DNA from: Paludibacter propionicigenes WB4
GTDB taxonomy: Bacteria; Bacteroidota; Bacteroidia; Bacteroidales; Paludibacteraceae
Direction of reading: 5' to 3'
NCBI RefSeq assembly: GCF_000183135.1
Contig: NC_014734.1
Span: 1,364,001 to 1,428,000, forward strand
DNA: 64,000 nt
Part shown: positions 26,710 to 35,250 of the stretch, piece after piece
Position numbering within the stretch: the stretch's first letter is position 1
How the letters are laid out: the number at the start of each line of letters is the position of its first letter
Position numbers and translations under genes: made by a program
The notes under the pieces: generated by a model
Databases searched by the model: none
What the model was told of the DNA's origin: nothing
What the model saw: only the letters and a program-made list of their open reading frames with translations

Positions 26710-26710
26710 G

Positions 26711-27535
26711 TTATTTTGAAAATGCTTTATACTTACGTAGTAGTCCTGATATTGCCTGAATTATAGAATGATAGCATATTAATATCTTTAAATACACATT
26801 CTTATTTTCACCAGAAATTTGAATTATATGGTGTCGAAATAACGGATTAAATAACTTCCACTTATAATACAGAACTAAATTTGCCCAATAATCATCATGA
26901 AAATTATCATCAATTAAAAAATTACTAGCACCACCACCATTAAATAGAGAAATAATAAGATCTATATAATGAAAATGAAAATTTGCCCAACACCTGATAT
27001 TAAAATCATAATCAGCACATATTTTATAATTTTCATTATATAGTCCATTTTTTTTGAATACTGAAGAATGGTAGAATATAGCTTGGTGACAAATATTATA
27101 TTCCAAAAGTTTATTTAGATTAAAGACACCATCATATATTTGCCCATCTGTTGCCCAACCAGCATTTCCAACAATTTTCACATTCCCGTAAATAATTTTT
27201 CGGTTAGTTTGCGCTATCTCAATATTTATTTTTGCTAGAACAAACTCATCATATAACTCATCATCGCTTCCTAGAAAAAATAACCATTCACCTTGAGCTA
27301 ATTTAATGCCTTTATTCATTGCATCATAAATACCATTATCAGGTTCCGATATTATTTTAATTCGTTCATCATTAAACCTCAAAGCAATATTCAGAGTGTC
27401 ATCTGTTGAGACACCATCAAGAATCAATATTTCAAAGTCCATAAAGGATTGTAAGATAACACTGTTAATACATTGAGGCAATGTTGAATCACTATTAAAC
27501 GTGGGTATTATTATAGAGAATTTAACATGTTTCAT
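26711..27535 (-). CDS. Glycosyltransferase family 2 protein (short, WcaA-like)
   Basis: A 274-residue GT-A glycosyltransferase. It has FSIIIPTFNSDSTLPQCINS, ILDGVSTDDT in place of the more usual NDGS, the SEPDNGIYDAMNKGIKLAQG segment and the metal site FLGSDDELYDE. The EPDxGIYDAMNKG signature is typical of a GT2 subgroup in O-antigen and colanic-acid clusters. No membrane segment is visible. It lies 1 bp above the WbsX gene stop-to-start boundary and 26 bp below the next GT2 gene, within the same minus-strand series. Substrate unknown. Confidence 0.92.
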   Translation of the reverse strand: MKHVKFSIIIPTFNSDSTLPQCINSVILQSFMDFEILILDGVSTDDTLNIALRFNDERIKIISEPDNGIYDAMNKGIKLAQGEWLFFLGSDDELYDEFVLAKINIEIAQTNRKIIYGNVKIVGNAGWATDGQIYDGVFNLNKLLEYNICHQAIFYHSSVFKKNGLYNENYKICADYDFNIRCWANFHFHYIDLIISLFNGGGASNFLIDDNFHDDYWANLVLYYKWKLFNPLFRHHIIQISGENKNVYLKILICYHSIIQAISGLLRKYKAFSK

Positions 27536-27561
27536 TTCTTAATGAATTAATTCAAGAACCC

Positions 27562-28518
27562 TTAAAGAGACCATTTGAAATAAACCTTATAATAGAGCTT
27601 TATCGATTTAGTAACTGAAATAATAATTTTCGCTTCCTTCTCATTATAAAATCTAAAAACATCCAGCAAATTAACCAATGGGAGTTTTAAATAGTGATGT
27701 TTGATAACAGCTTCAAGATTAAATTCTGTAGCTCTTAAAATATCTTCATACGAGACTCTATCATCATTATTTTCTATTTTCATGTATTTAAAAAAATCAA
27801 TAATCCAATTAAGAAACTGAAAATGGCCTTTAATTGTTTTTGCAACATTTCTTTTTACATTACCTGATATGTTATAACAACCAAGCCTCCAACTAATCTT
27901 AGCTTCCTTCATTGTACAAATCCCTTTATCCTTCGATAATCGAATAAAAGTAGCCCAATCAGCAGCTTGAGCATAGTCTGTCTTAACAAAGCCATATTTA
28001 TCATAAATGGATCTTGAAAAAATATGATCAGGCATCGAATGACCTCTTTCAAACATTAGTATACAATAGGCCATATTTTCAGAAGTATCAACAAAAGGAC
28101 TTTCAGTCGACTCTGAAAGCACTAAATCTGTGTCATCAATCACCCTAGTGTCAAACCTATAAACATCATATTTACACTTATCAGAATTAATTGTAAAATA
28201 AAATACTTCAACACAGTTTGAGTCAATTAAATCATCATCTGAAAATACCCAAATCCAATCCTCAACTTTACTCAATTCAATACAACGAATCCATTGATCT
28301 ACTAAATTCTTAGCCCCAATATTGTTGATAAATTTAATATATTGAAGATTTAATTTGCTTTCATGTCTTTTACAAATACTTTCTAAATCATATGGACTAT
28401 TATCATCACCCACATAAACATTAAAGTTCTTATTGGTTTGATTCTCCAATGAAATAAGTACTTTTTCTAAAAATACTTCTTTGTAAGCTGGAATAATAAT
28501 TGCCAAATTATTTCTCAT
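27562..28518 (-). CDS. Glycosyltransferase family 2 protein
   Basis: A 318-residue family 2 glycosyltransferase with NLAIIIPAYKEVFLEKVLIS, VYVGDDNSPYD and the metal-site segment WVFSDDDLIDSN near residues 89-100. The GxxNLVxxW form of the middle helix (GAKNLVDQWIRC) suggests a subgroup different from the other GT2 enzymes here. The C-terminal half is rich in lysine and aromatic residues and has no membrane helix. Its start overlaps the SAM-methyltransferase stop by 11 bp, so the pair is translationally coupled. Confidence 0.9.
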   Translation of the reverse strand: MRNNLAIIIPAYKEVFLEKVLISLENQTNKNFNVYVGDDNSPYDLESICKRHESKLNLQYIKFINNIGAKNLVDQWIRCIELSKVEDWIWVFSDDDLIDSNCVEVFYFTINSDKCKYDVYRFDTRVIDDTDLVLSESTESPFVDTSENMAYCILMFERGHSMPDHIFSRSIYDKYGFVKTDYAQAADWATFIRLSKDKGICTMKEAKISWRLGCYNISGNVKRNVAKTIKGHFQFLNWIIDFFKYMKIENNDDRVSYEDILRATEFNLEAVIKHHYLKLPLVNLLDVFRFYNEKEAKIIISVTKSIKLYYKVYFKWSL

Positions 28519-29380
28519 TTTTTCGACAAACTAATATCTGATACCCTGTATATTTTTTCCCTAAATCCGAAACAGCGAATTGATTATGAAATTCTTCAAT
28601 TTTAGAATAATTTTGTCTCGCTTTCCAATCAGTTAACAGTACAGGGAACTCGTATGCTTTGCCATTTATTAGTTTTCTTAGTTTTCTTACGATTCTCGTT
28701 TTAACACTCCTATCATTTGATTCTTTAAAAGATTTCAAAATTTCATCATTTATTAACTCATTTTGATATATTTGAGTATAAATTTTTTCTATTAGAAAGA
28801 ATTTCGAAATCATTTCTTGAAAATATTTGAAACCCCATTCTCGAGTATGATATGGATTGCTCGGGTTGTCTATTATGTCTTTATCAGCAATAGGTGTCGA
28901 GATTATAAAAAGACCATTAATCTTTAAACAGCGTCTAATATTCTGCAAAAAACCATCATAATCAGTCAAATGCTCGATTGTTTCAAAACTAATTACCAAA
29001 TCAAACTCCCTATCAAATATTAACTTTTCTGCATTTTGAACCAAAAAGTTTATCTTTTCATTTTTGAATCTATGACTTGCATATCTTATTGCTTGTTCAC
29101 TAATATCACAAGCAAAAACATGCTGAGCACTTCCTTTTGTTGCTATCAAGTATGAACCATAGCCTGTTCCGCAAGCTACTTCTAAAACCGATTTATTGTT
29201 TGAATACTCAAGGACTAATTTATATCTCTCAAGATGATCATGCTCAACAACCTCTAGTGAAAAACCAGAGACCATCCTTTCACTTTCATTTCGAATGAAC
29301 AAATCAGCTAGAGCATTCAACTCAAATTTTAGGCAGAAATTCTCTTCCGACAGTTTATTCATGTCTTCAATTGTAATCAT
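28508..29380 (-). CDS. SAM-dependent methyltransferase (class I)
   Basis: A class I methyltransferase. The SAM site reads SVLEVACGTGYGSYLIA near residues 65-81, followed by FACDISEQAI, the NAEKL segment and DLVISFETIEHLTD with CLKINGLFIISTP. The remainder has the insert typical of sugar or lipid-linked glycan methyltransferases, ending in a basic helix. The gene starts 1 bp after the stop of wzt and overlaps the next GT2 gene by 11 bp. A methyltransferase directly after the exporter ATPase fits the model in which a terminal methyl group marks a finished chain for recognition by Wzt, but this is inference. Confidence 0.88.
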   Translation of the reverse strand: MITIEDMNKLSEENFCLKFELNALADLFIRNESERMVSGFSLEVVEHDHLERYKLVLEYSNNKSVLEVACGTGYGSYLIATKGSAQHVFACDISEQAIRYASHRFKNEKINFLVQNAEKLIFDREFDLVISFETIEHLTDYDGFLQNIRRCLKINGLFIISTPIADKDIIDNPSNPYHTREWGFKYFQEMISKFFLIEKIYTQIYQNELINDEILKSFKESNDRSVKTRIVRKLRKLINGKAYEFPVLLTDWKARQNYSKIEEFHNQFAVSDLGKKYTGYQILVCRKNEK

Positions 29381-29381
29381 A

Positions 29382-30629
29382 TTATAACCAGTTTTGCTGA
29401 ATGAGAAAATCGCCTTGACTTTGATCAGGCAAAATTACATTGATATTTGCAGGCATTAAAATTTCAAAAAACAATGGATCTTTATAATAATCCAAAGTAA
29501 TGTATTCTGTTCCTATAAAAAGCTCTATGAGATACTCGCCAGGTTTTAATTGTAACGAATCAACGGAACAAACAATTTTATTAATGCCTTTCTTTAGATT
29601 GTATTTTTTGTTTAAAAACTTGCTAAATAACGTAAATACACGAATATCATTTATATTATTAATCCCTATACCCAAATAAACATCATTAATGTCTTCCAAT
29701 GATTCTATTTCAACACTAAATAAAGCGGAAGAATAAGTTTGTAATACTTTGTCTGTTTTATTAGTAATATCTAGATTTACAAACCAAACCTTTTTACCCT
29801 CTTTATATACTTTGAGTTTCTTCGACATCAAATTTTCTTTATCTGAATTATATACTGAAATCGCATCACTCGCACTTCCATTATAATATATGTAACCGTT
29901 TTTTAAAACTATTCCTGTTTGACAAAGATTTGCAACAGCATGGAGATTATGACTTACAAACAATACCGTTCTCCCCTCTCCTTTTGAAACATCCTGCATT
30001 TTGCCAATGGCTTTCTTTTGGAATTCGGCATCGCCTACTGCAAGGACTTCGTCTACTACCAGTATCTCAGGTTCCAGATGGGCTGCAATTGCAAAACCAA
30101 GACGTACAGTCATACCACTTGAATAACGTTTCACAGGAGTATCCAGATAACGTTCTACACCTGAGAAATCTACAATTTCATCTAACTTACGGGTTATTTC
30201 GGCTTTAGTCATGCCCATGATAACACCATTCATATAGATATTCTCACGTCCTGTCATTTCAGGGTGAAAACCGGTACCTACTTCCAATAAAGAAGCTATA
30301 CGTCCCGCAGCTTTAATGGTTCCGGTGGTAGGTGCTGTAACTTTGGAAAGAATCTTCAGTAAGGTAGATTTACCGGCACCGTTTTTTCCTATTATCCCCA
30401 GCACATCGCCTTGTTGTACCTCAAAGTTAATGTCTTTCAATGCCCATACATAATCGCTTTCACCTTTATGCGCACGATCATTTACCTCGCCTATCTTTAG
30501 GTATGGGTCTTCTTTACCCTGAATATTCATTTTCCACCATCGGTTTAGGTCATGACTCAGCGTTTGAGTGGAGACGAGTCCAAGGCGGTATTGTTTAGAA
30601 ATATTTTCGAATTTTATCGCTGTGCTCAT
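29382..30629 (-). CDS. wzt: Polysaccharide ABC exporter ATPase with C-terminal substrate domain
   Basis: The ATPase of a Wzm-Wzt exporter that moves lipid-linked glycan across the inner membrane. The N-terminal domain has Walker A IIGKNGAGKSTLLK near residues 83-96, KRYSSGM as signature, Walker B EILVVDEVLAVGD and the switch SHNLHAV. About 155 residues follow (roughly 260-415) that are beta-rich and match the Wzt C-terminal carbohydrate-binding type of domain. This domain reads chain ends in characterised O9a/O8-type systems. Unusually, the partner permease wzm is 10 kb away at 40625-41461; the genes between belong to sugar and acyl synthesis. A 196-bp repeat-rich gap precedes the start. Confidence 0.93.
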   Translation of the reverse strand: MSTAIKFENISKQYRLGLVSTQTLSHDLNRWWKMNIQGKEDPYLKIGEVNDRAHKGESDYVWALKDINFEVQQGDVLGIIGKNGAGKSTLLKILSKVTAPTTGTIKAAGRIASLLEVGTGFHPEMTGRENIYMNGVIMGMTKAEITRKLDEIVDFSGVERYLDTPVKRYSSGMTVRLGFAIAAHLEPEILVVDEVLAVGDAEFQKKAIGKMQDVSKGEGRTVLFVSHNLHAVANLCQTGIVLKNGYIYYNGSASDAISVYNSDKENLMSKKLKVYKEGKKVWFVNLDITNKTDKVLQTYSSALFSVEIESLEDINDVYLGIGINNINDIRVFTLFSKFLNKKYNLKKGINKIVCSVDSLQLKPGEYLIELFIGTEYITLDYYKDPLFFEILMPANINVILPDQSQGDFLIQQNWL

Positions 30630-30635
30630 ATTTTT

Positions 30636-30823
30636 TTAATTTCACGAATTTTCTTTAATTAGACAAATTACTTATGAGTAAATCTGCCATTCCCTAATTC
30701 GTGTAATTTGATTTAATTCTTGAACTTATTATCCTATTAGTATCTTTCAGTCGTAAAATTATAAAAAAATCTGTATAATTCGCTTTAATTAGTGTAATTC
30801 GCTTTAAATTCGTGCAATTAGCT
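30636..30823. repeat. Intergenic cluster of ATTCGTGTAATT-type repeats
   Basis: The gap between wzt and the upstream membrane-protein gene holds at least four variants of a unit such as ATTCGTGTAATTTG, ATTCGCTTTAATTAGTG and ATTCGTGCAATTAGC. The same family occurs at 14170-14300. No promoter of convincing quality is seen. Confidence 0.55.
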
Positions 30824-30825
30824 TT

Positions 30826-31989
30826 CTAATAATAATATCCTGTAATTAAAAGCCGAACAAAATAAATCAGTCCCATTAAAACATGAATTGAAAATACTGA
30901 AAGTAATAAAATATTTTTAAAAGTTTTGCCTTCCATTTTCATATCTTTAAGCAAAGCTAACAAGGCTACAAAGAAAGATAACCATGTAGTTATAACGATT
31001 TGCCAATAGAAATTTCCATGAGAAGCCCGTGGACCGGATTCTGATATAAAAAAGAAAATCAACACCGATACTACAAATGAAAGCAAAGTGTACCAAAAAA
31101 CCTGACTCTTAATTACTTTTGGAATATTGAGGAAACTATAAAGAAGCGGGAAAAGCACAGAAAACAACATCGCAACAGGTATTAAATTGAATTCTTCAAA
31201 CTCCGGATTACGATAAAAAGGTAAGAAAATCACCGATGAAGCTTCTTTATTAGTTGGTGTAGTGGTTTTATAGATAATCCAGTATTCCAGTATCAAAAAG
31301 AAAAAACCTATAATAAGAGGAAGGATGCTATACCAAAATTCTTTCTTAAACTTGTATTTGAATAATAGCATCAAAGGATAAACACAAAGGAATACAAAGA
31401 AATAGCTTGGCTTGATAAATAAATTCAGCAATATTAATAAGAAAATCCACAGGTTGCGTTTTGCGTCATAATCTTGTAACTGCTTATATGATTGATAGAA
31501 AAGCAACATTGCAAACGGGAACAAAAAGAGGATGGTAGAGTTATGCCACACATTAGGAACATAGTTACCAATATACATAAAGTAATCATCAGAGAAATAA
31601 CTCGGAATAGGAATAGCAAAAACAAACAACATACATAGTGCATAAAATGCTGTTGAAGTGTAATTCGATGTATTTCTGGTACGGCTCTTAACTACTTCTA
31701 AAATCATTTTTTGAGATAAATAATACCGAAACACCCCTGCAAAAGCTAATAAACCACACAAGCTAAGTTCCGTGGCTGTTACATGCGCGCTGAAAAACGA
31801 AAACACATTGACCAGCAGATAAACCAGAAAGTTTCCGGTATACGGAATCTCACCTGTACACATCTTTCGTGCAAAAGCTGCATGATCATGCATATCGTTA
31901 TAATCGGCAGGGATTACTTTTAAAATGCCATAATATGCAGCAAACAAAAGCAAAAACAAAAGGGGAATAATAAACTTATTTTTATTCAT
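30826..31989 (-). CDS. Multi-pass membrane protein, GT-C-like
   Basis: A 387-residue protein with about ten membrane helices. The first helix is followed by an extracytoplasmic loop with PADYNDMHDHAAFARKM, an acidic motif in the position typical of GT-C glycosyltransferases. A later SYFSDDYFMYIGNYVPNVWHN adds another acidic pair. It has no homology I recognise to O-antigen polymerases or flippases. Three such proteins are in this locus (also 10265-11677 and 33631-35097), which suggests several periplasmic glycosyl additions. Substrate not determinable. Confidence 0.6.
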   Translation of the reverse strand: MNKNKFIIPLLFLLLFAAYYGILKVIPADYNDMHDHAAFARKMCTGEIPYTGNFLVYLLVNVFSFFSAHVTATELSLCGLLAFAGVFRYYLSQKMILEVVKSRTRNTSNYTSTAFYALCMLFVFAIPIPSYFSDDYFMYIGNYVPNVWHNSTILFLFPFAMLLFYQSYKQLQDYDAKRNLWIFLLILLNLFIKPSYFFVFLCVYPLMLLFKYKFKKEFWYSILPLIIGFFFLILEYWIIYKTTTPTNKEASSVIFLPFYRNPEFEEFNLIPVAMLFSVLFPLLYSFLNIPKVIKSQVFWYTLLSFVVSVLIFFFISESGPRASHGNFYWQIVITTWLSFFVALLALLKDMKMEGKTFKNILLLSVFSIHVLMGLIYFVRLLITGYYY

Positions 31990-31990
31990 A

Positions 31991-32035
31991 GAGAAATTAG
32001 TTGGTAGTTGGTAGTTATTAGTCGGTAGTTAGTTT
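31991..32035. repeat. Heptamer array left of the four-helix-bundle gene
   Basis: Plus-strand units TAGTTGG, TAGTTGG, TAGTTAT, TAGTCGG, TAGTTAG in register. A run of the opposite orientation lies on the other side of the 32029-32418 gene. Confidence 0.7.
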
Positions 32036-32418
32036 ATTGGACTAACACCAAATTTATCAGGATTATTAACCATAAACGATAATAACCGTCCAACTTCTTC
32101 ATTCAATTTTATCAATTGTATATAATCTTCTTCAGTAAAATAATGGCAATGTAAAGAGAAGTTGAGCCAGACGAGAGTTTCACTATTCTCCCCCAGACAA
32201 TCAGATAATTTAAGCAGATAGTGTTTGTAATAGTTTCTTTTTCGATATGCCTCTGCTAAGTTTGCACAAACTGAACGTGAAGAGCGTCTAATCTGATCCG
32301 TTAATGAATATCTTTCCTCTTTTGGAAATTTAAGCGTAATATCAAATATCTGACAAGCTTGTTGAAAAGCTTTCTGATATGCCATTAAATCTTTAAAGCC
32401 TTGATTTACATTATTCAT
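32029..32418 (-). CDS. Four helix bundle protein
   Basis: A 129-residue all-helical protein of the four-helix-bundle family (PF05635), first known from intervening sequences in 23S rRNA genes and common as a free gene in Bacteroidetes. The core IRRSSRSVCANLAEAYRKR and the following HYLLKLSDCLGENSETLVWL match the family. Its molecular role is unknown. It is not inside an rRNA gene here; it lies between a membrane-protein gene and the sugar aminotransferase. It is bracketed by heptamer arrays in opposite orientation (31991-32035 and 32430-32475), which suggests independent arrival in the locus. Confidence 0.9.
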   Translation of the reverse strand: MNNVNQGFKDLMAYQKAFQQACQIFDITLKFPKEERYSLTDQIRRSSRSVCANLAEAYRKRNYYKHYLLKLSDCLGENSETLVWLNFSLHCHYFTEEDYIQLIKLNEEVGRLLSFMVNNPDKFGVSPIN

Positions 32419-32429
32419 AATTTAGCTAT

Positions 32430-32475
32430 ACTCTCTTTCTACAAACTACTTGCTATTAACTACCGACTACTTGCT
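32430..32475. repeat. Heptamer array right of the four-helix-bundle gene
   Basis: Plus-strand units such as ACTACTTG, ACTACCG and ACTACTTG in near 7-bp register, opposite in orientation to the array at 31991-32035. The stop of the aminotransferase gene lies inside it. Confidence 0.6.
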
Positions 32476-33618
32476 ATAAACCGATTTTATAGTAGCAATT
32501 ATCTTATTCTGATCTTCAAGACTTAGTTCATAGAACAACGGTAAACGCACCAAACAATCGGCAAACCTATCACAATTAGCTAATACTCTCCCATCATGTT
32601 TTTCTGCGTAATACGGGCTGCTATGCAAACTCAGATAATGGAACACTGCTAATATTTCATTTTGCTTTAATGCATTTATAAGTTCGGTTCTTTCTTCCAA
32701 CGAAGGACAAACCAAATAAAACATATGTGCATTATTTGTCGCATAGTCAGGGATCTGAGGTAATTTAAAATATCCTTTGTCGGCCAATGGTTTTAATGCT
32801 TCAGAATACCTGTTCCAATGTTCTTTACGCTTATTTTGTATCTCATCCAGATGTTCAATCTGAGCCCAGAGGAAAGCTGCAATCACTTCGGAAGGTAAAA
32901 AAGAAGAACCTATATCCACCCATCCGTACTTATTTACTTCGCCTCGAAAGAATTCGGCGCGATTTGTTCCTTTTTCCCAAATAATCTCGGCACGATGAAT
33001 AAATCGTTCATCATTGATGGCAAGCATTCCTCCCTCACCGGAAATGATATTTTTTGTTTCGTGAAACGAAAAAGCAGCTAAATGTCCAACACTTCCCAAC
33101 GCTCTTACCTCTTGCCTCTTGCCACTTACCTCTGAATAAAATGAATCCACCGCTTGTGCAGCATCTTCCACCACCAATAAATTATATTTGTCGGCCAGAG
33201 CCATGATTTTAGTCATATCACACGCCATACCGGCATAATGAACAGGGACAATCACTTTAGTTCTGGGCGTTATCAATGCTTCAATTTTATCTGCATCGAT
33301 GTTCGGATGTTCTGATTGACTATCTGCAAAAACGATAGTAGCTCCCTGACGAACAAAAGCTAAAGCAGTTGAAACAAAAGTATAACTAGGAATAATCACT
33401 TCGTCGCCCGGTTTTACATCACATAGAATGGCAGCCATTTCCAATGCATCGGTACATGAAGTTGTCAGAAGACACTTCTGGAAGCCGTAGCGTTTTTCGA
33501 AATAGGCCTGACAACGTTGTGTGAACATCCCATTGCCTGAAAGTTTACCGGTAAAAACGGCTTCATACATGTAATGAGCTTCTTTACCAGTGAGATATGG
33601 TTTATTGAAAGGAATCAT
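32467..33618 (-). CDS. wecE: dTDP-4-amino-4,6-dideoxygalactose transaminase (WecE/RffA-type)
   Basis: A PLP-dependent sugar aminotransferase that would convert a nucleotide-linked 4-keto-6-deoxyhexose to the 4-amino sugar, with glutamate as donor. It begins IPFNKPYLTGKEAHYMYEAV as in WecE. VVEDAAQAVDSFY carries the cofactor aspartate (D152) and AAFSFHETKNIISGEGG carries the PLP lysine (K189). Between them, residues 162-171 (SEVSGKRQEV) replace the short linker of relatives; the DNA there is a heptamer array read in frame. The product amine is a natural substrate for the acyl module encoded upstream. A dTDP-glucose synthetase and dehydratase are not in the window. Confidence 0.92.
   Translation of the reverse strand: MIPFNKPYLTGKEAHYMYEAVFTGKLSGNGMFTQRCQAYFEKRYGFQKCLLTTSCTDALEMAAILCDVKPGDEVIIPSYTFVSTALAFVRQGATIVFADSQSEHPNIDADKIEALITPRTKVIVPVHYAGMACDMTKIMALADKYNLLVVEDAAQAVDSFYSEVSGKRQEVRALGSVGHLAAFSFHETKNIISGEGGMLAINDERFIHRAEIIWEKGTNRAEFFRGEVNKYGWVDIGSSFLPSEVIAAFLWAQIEHLDEIQNKRKEHWNRYSEALKPLADKGYFKLPQIPDYATNNAHMFYLVCPSLEERTELINALKQNEILAVFHYLSLHSSPYYAEKHDGRVLANCDRFADCLVRLPLFYELSLEDQNKIIATIKSVYSK
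33102..33136. repeat. Heptamer array inside wecE
   Basis: Five units in register on the plus strand: CTCTTAC, CTCTTGC, CTCTTGC, CACTTAC, CTCTGAA. They encode most of the extra residues 162-171 of the aminotransferase. Confidence 0.75.
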
Positions 33619-33619
33619 T

Positions 33620-33642
33620 TTAGTAGGTAGTTAGTAGTTTCT
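33620..33642. repeat. Short heptamer array
   Basis: Plus-strand units TAGTAGG, TAGTTAG, TAGTTTC span the 12-bp gap between wecE and the membrane-protein gene and include the stop of the latter. Confidence 0.6.
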
Positions 33643-35097
33643 TTTTTGATATAAATACCCTGTTTCGTTGGAAGCAATGATATTATAAGTTGATAAGTGT
33701 AACTTATTATTAGAATATATATATTTTGAGTTGAGTTTGTCAGTCAAAGTATCAGAATACGTAATTCCAATTCCTGCAGGAATATTCAAAACGACATCTG
33801 AACTAAACTGATGGACAACAATTGTATTTGTAAAACGAGAATTTGGAAATTTAGTATAAACAATATGATTCAACATCTTATTTCCTTTAGGATTTGCATA
33901 TCGACCATTATTAAATGAGTCTAACACTTGAGGCGAAATCAATAGAAAGAGAATTCCTAACAAGTTTGCAGCGAGTGAAAAATAGATGATAAAACGTTTA
34001 CTATTCAATATCAAAAACAAAACGCTGCCAAACAAAACAGGAGCAATCACTCTATAGTCACGCCAATCAAACACATCATACGCAGCAATATTAATCAACA
34101 GAAATAAAAACAAAATCAAAAATACTATAAAATATTCAATTTCAATCTTTTTAAATCGAGTTTGAATAGCCTTTGACTTAACTAAACAAACCAAGCAAAT
34201 AAAAATGATAAAATACCGACTCAACACTTGAATAATATCCTCCGAAACCGGATTGATCATATTCCATGCATTCTGAGAAAAATGTTCTGCAAAATTACTA
34301 ACAAATTCAGAAAAACCCTTGCTGGAAAGCCATTCATTGAGGAAAGAATCGGGATAAGGCGAAACAAAGAGATTATTTAGCACAAACAGCAATGCACTAA
34401 ACACAATCCACAGAACAATAGAAATCAGAAATTTAAGATCAAATTGAAATTCCGTTTTTCTTTTAAAAAGTAACGGCAAAAATAGTACAATATAGATAAT
34501 GCGAATAAATGAGATTGCCGTACAAAACAACAATAACGATATAAGCATTTTCCTACTTCCGCCTTTGAAGTAAATATAAAGTGCACTAAAATATACGATT
34601 AGTGCTGAATAATTCAGCAACTCGGTCATGGAAGTAGAAGAAAACAGAATCAACGGCGTATAACTGAAGCTAAACAAAAGAATATAAAGTAAACTTTTAG
34701 AAGATATTTTGACAGCAATAGTCAGAAACAAAAAAGCAAACGACATAAAAAATGCATTGGCTATGACAATTGAATACGTTTTCCAACCGAAGATTTTGCC
34801 AAATAAAGCATAGACTGAAACTGCTCCAAATCCATGAGAACCAAACGAAAGGTACTTGGGCAAAGATTCATTTATGGTGTAATAACCAAAATTCAGTCCT
34901 TTCTGAGAAAAAGAAAGGATTTCATGCCAATAAGACAATTCATCTGACCAACAAGGTATTGAATTAAATACCGAATGGCGGACAATGACATTAGTCGTAA
35001 TAAACAAGATTATCCACGGTGAAGCAATCAACAATAAACTTAATGACAAATGAGTCTTATTCAGTTTATAAATTTCAGACTTCTTGAAGATGTTCAT
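33631..35097 (-). CDS. Multi-pass membrane protein, GT-C-like
   Basis: A 488-residue membrane protein with about eleven helices and a soluble C-terminal part of about 90 residues. After the first helix comes SIPCWSDELSYWHEI, in which SDE matches the acidic motif of GT-C glycosyltransferases on the first extracytoplasmic loop. The helices between residues 90 and 400 and the C-terminal domain are in the arrangement of ArnT- and PMT-like enzymes. I infer a periplasmic glycosyltransferase using a polyprenyl-phosphate sugar. The start ATG at 35097 has no nearby alternative. Heptamer arrays lie on both sides. Confidence 0.65.
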   Translation of the reverse strand: MNIFKKSEIYKLNKTHLSLSLLLIASPWIILFITTNVIVRHSVFNSIPCWSDELSYWHEILSFSQKGLNFGYYTINESLPKYLSFGSHGFGAVSVYALFGKIFGWKTYSIVIANAFFMSFAFLFLTIAVKISSKSLLYILLFSFSYTPLILFSSTSMTELLNYSALIVYFSALYIYFKGGSRKMLISLLLFCTAISFIRIIYIVLFLPLLFKRKTEFQFDLKFLISIVLWIVFSALLFVLNNLFVSPYPDSFLNEWLSSKGFSEFVSNFAEHFSQNAWNMINPVSEDIIQVLSRYFIIFICLVCLVKSKAIQTRFKKIEIEYFIVFLILFLFLLINIAAYDVFDWRDYRVIAPVLFGSVLFLILNSKRFIIYFSLAANLLGILFLLISPQVLDSFNNGRYANPKGNKMLNHIVYTKFPNSRFTNTIVVHQFSSDVVLNIPAGIGITYSDTLTDKLNSKYIYSNNKLHLSTYNIIASNETGYLYQKRNY

Positions 35098-35102
35098 TCT
35101 AA

Positions 35103-35250
35103 CGCGATGTGATGATGAATGATGTGGTAATGTGATGATGAATGATGTGATGATATGGTAATGTGATAATTATTATCCTACTTACTATCTATCAACCACT
35201 TACTTCCTACTACTCACTACTCACTACTTACTGTTTACTACTTACTGCTT
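35103..35250. repeat. Low-complexity and heptamer repeats upstream of the GT-C-like gene
   Basis: The left half is an imperfect direct repeat of GTGATGATGAATGATGTG-like units. The right half is a heptamer run on the plus strand (CTACTCA, CTACTCA, CTACTTA, CTGTTTA, CTACTTA) that extends over the stop of the FabH-like gene. Confidence 0.65.

Noticed and set aside
32029-32418. rRNA intervening sequence
   Set aside because: The four-helix-bundle family is linked to 23S rRNA insertions, but no rRNA sequence surrounds it here.
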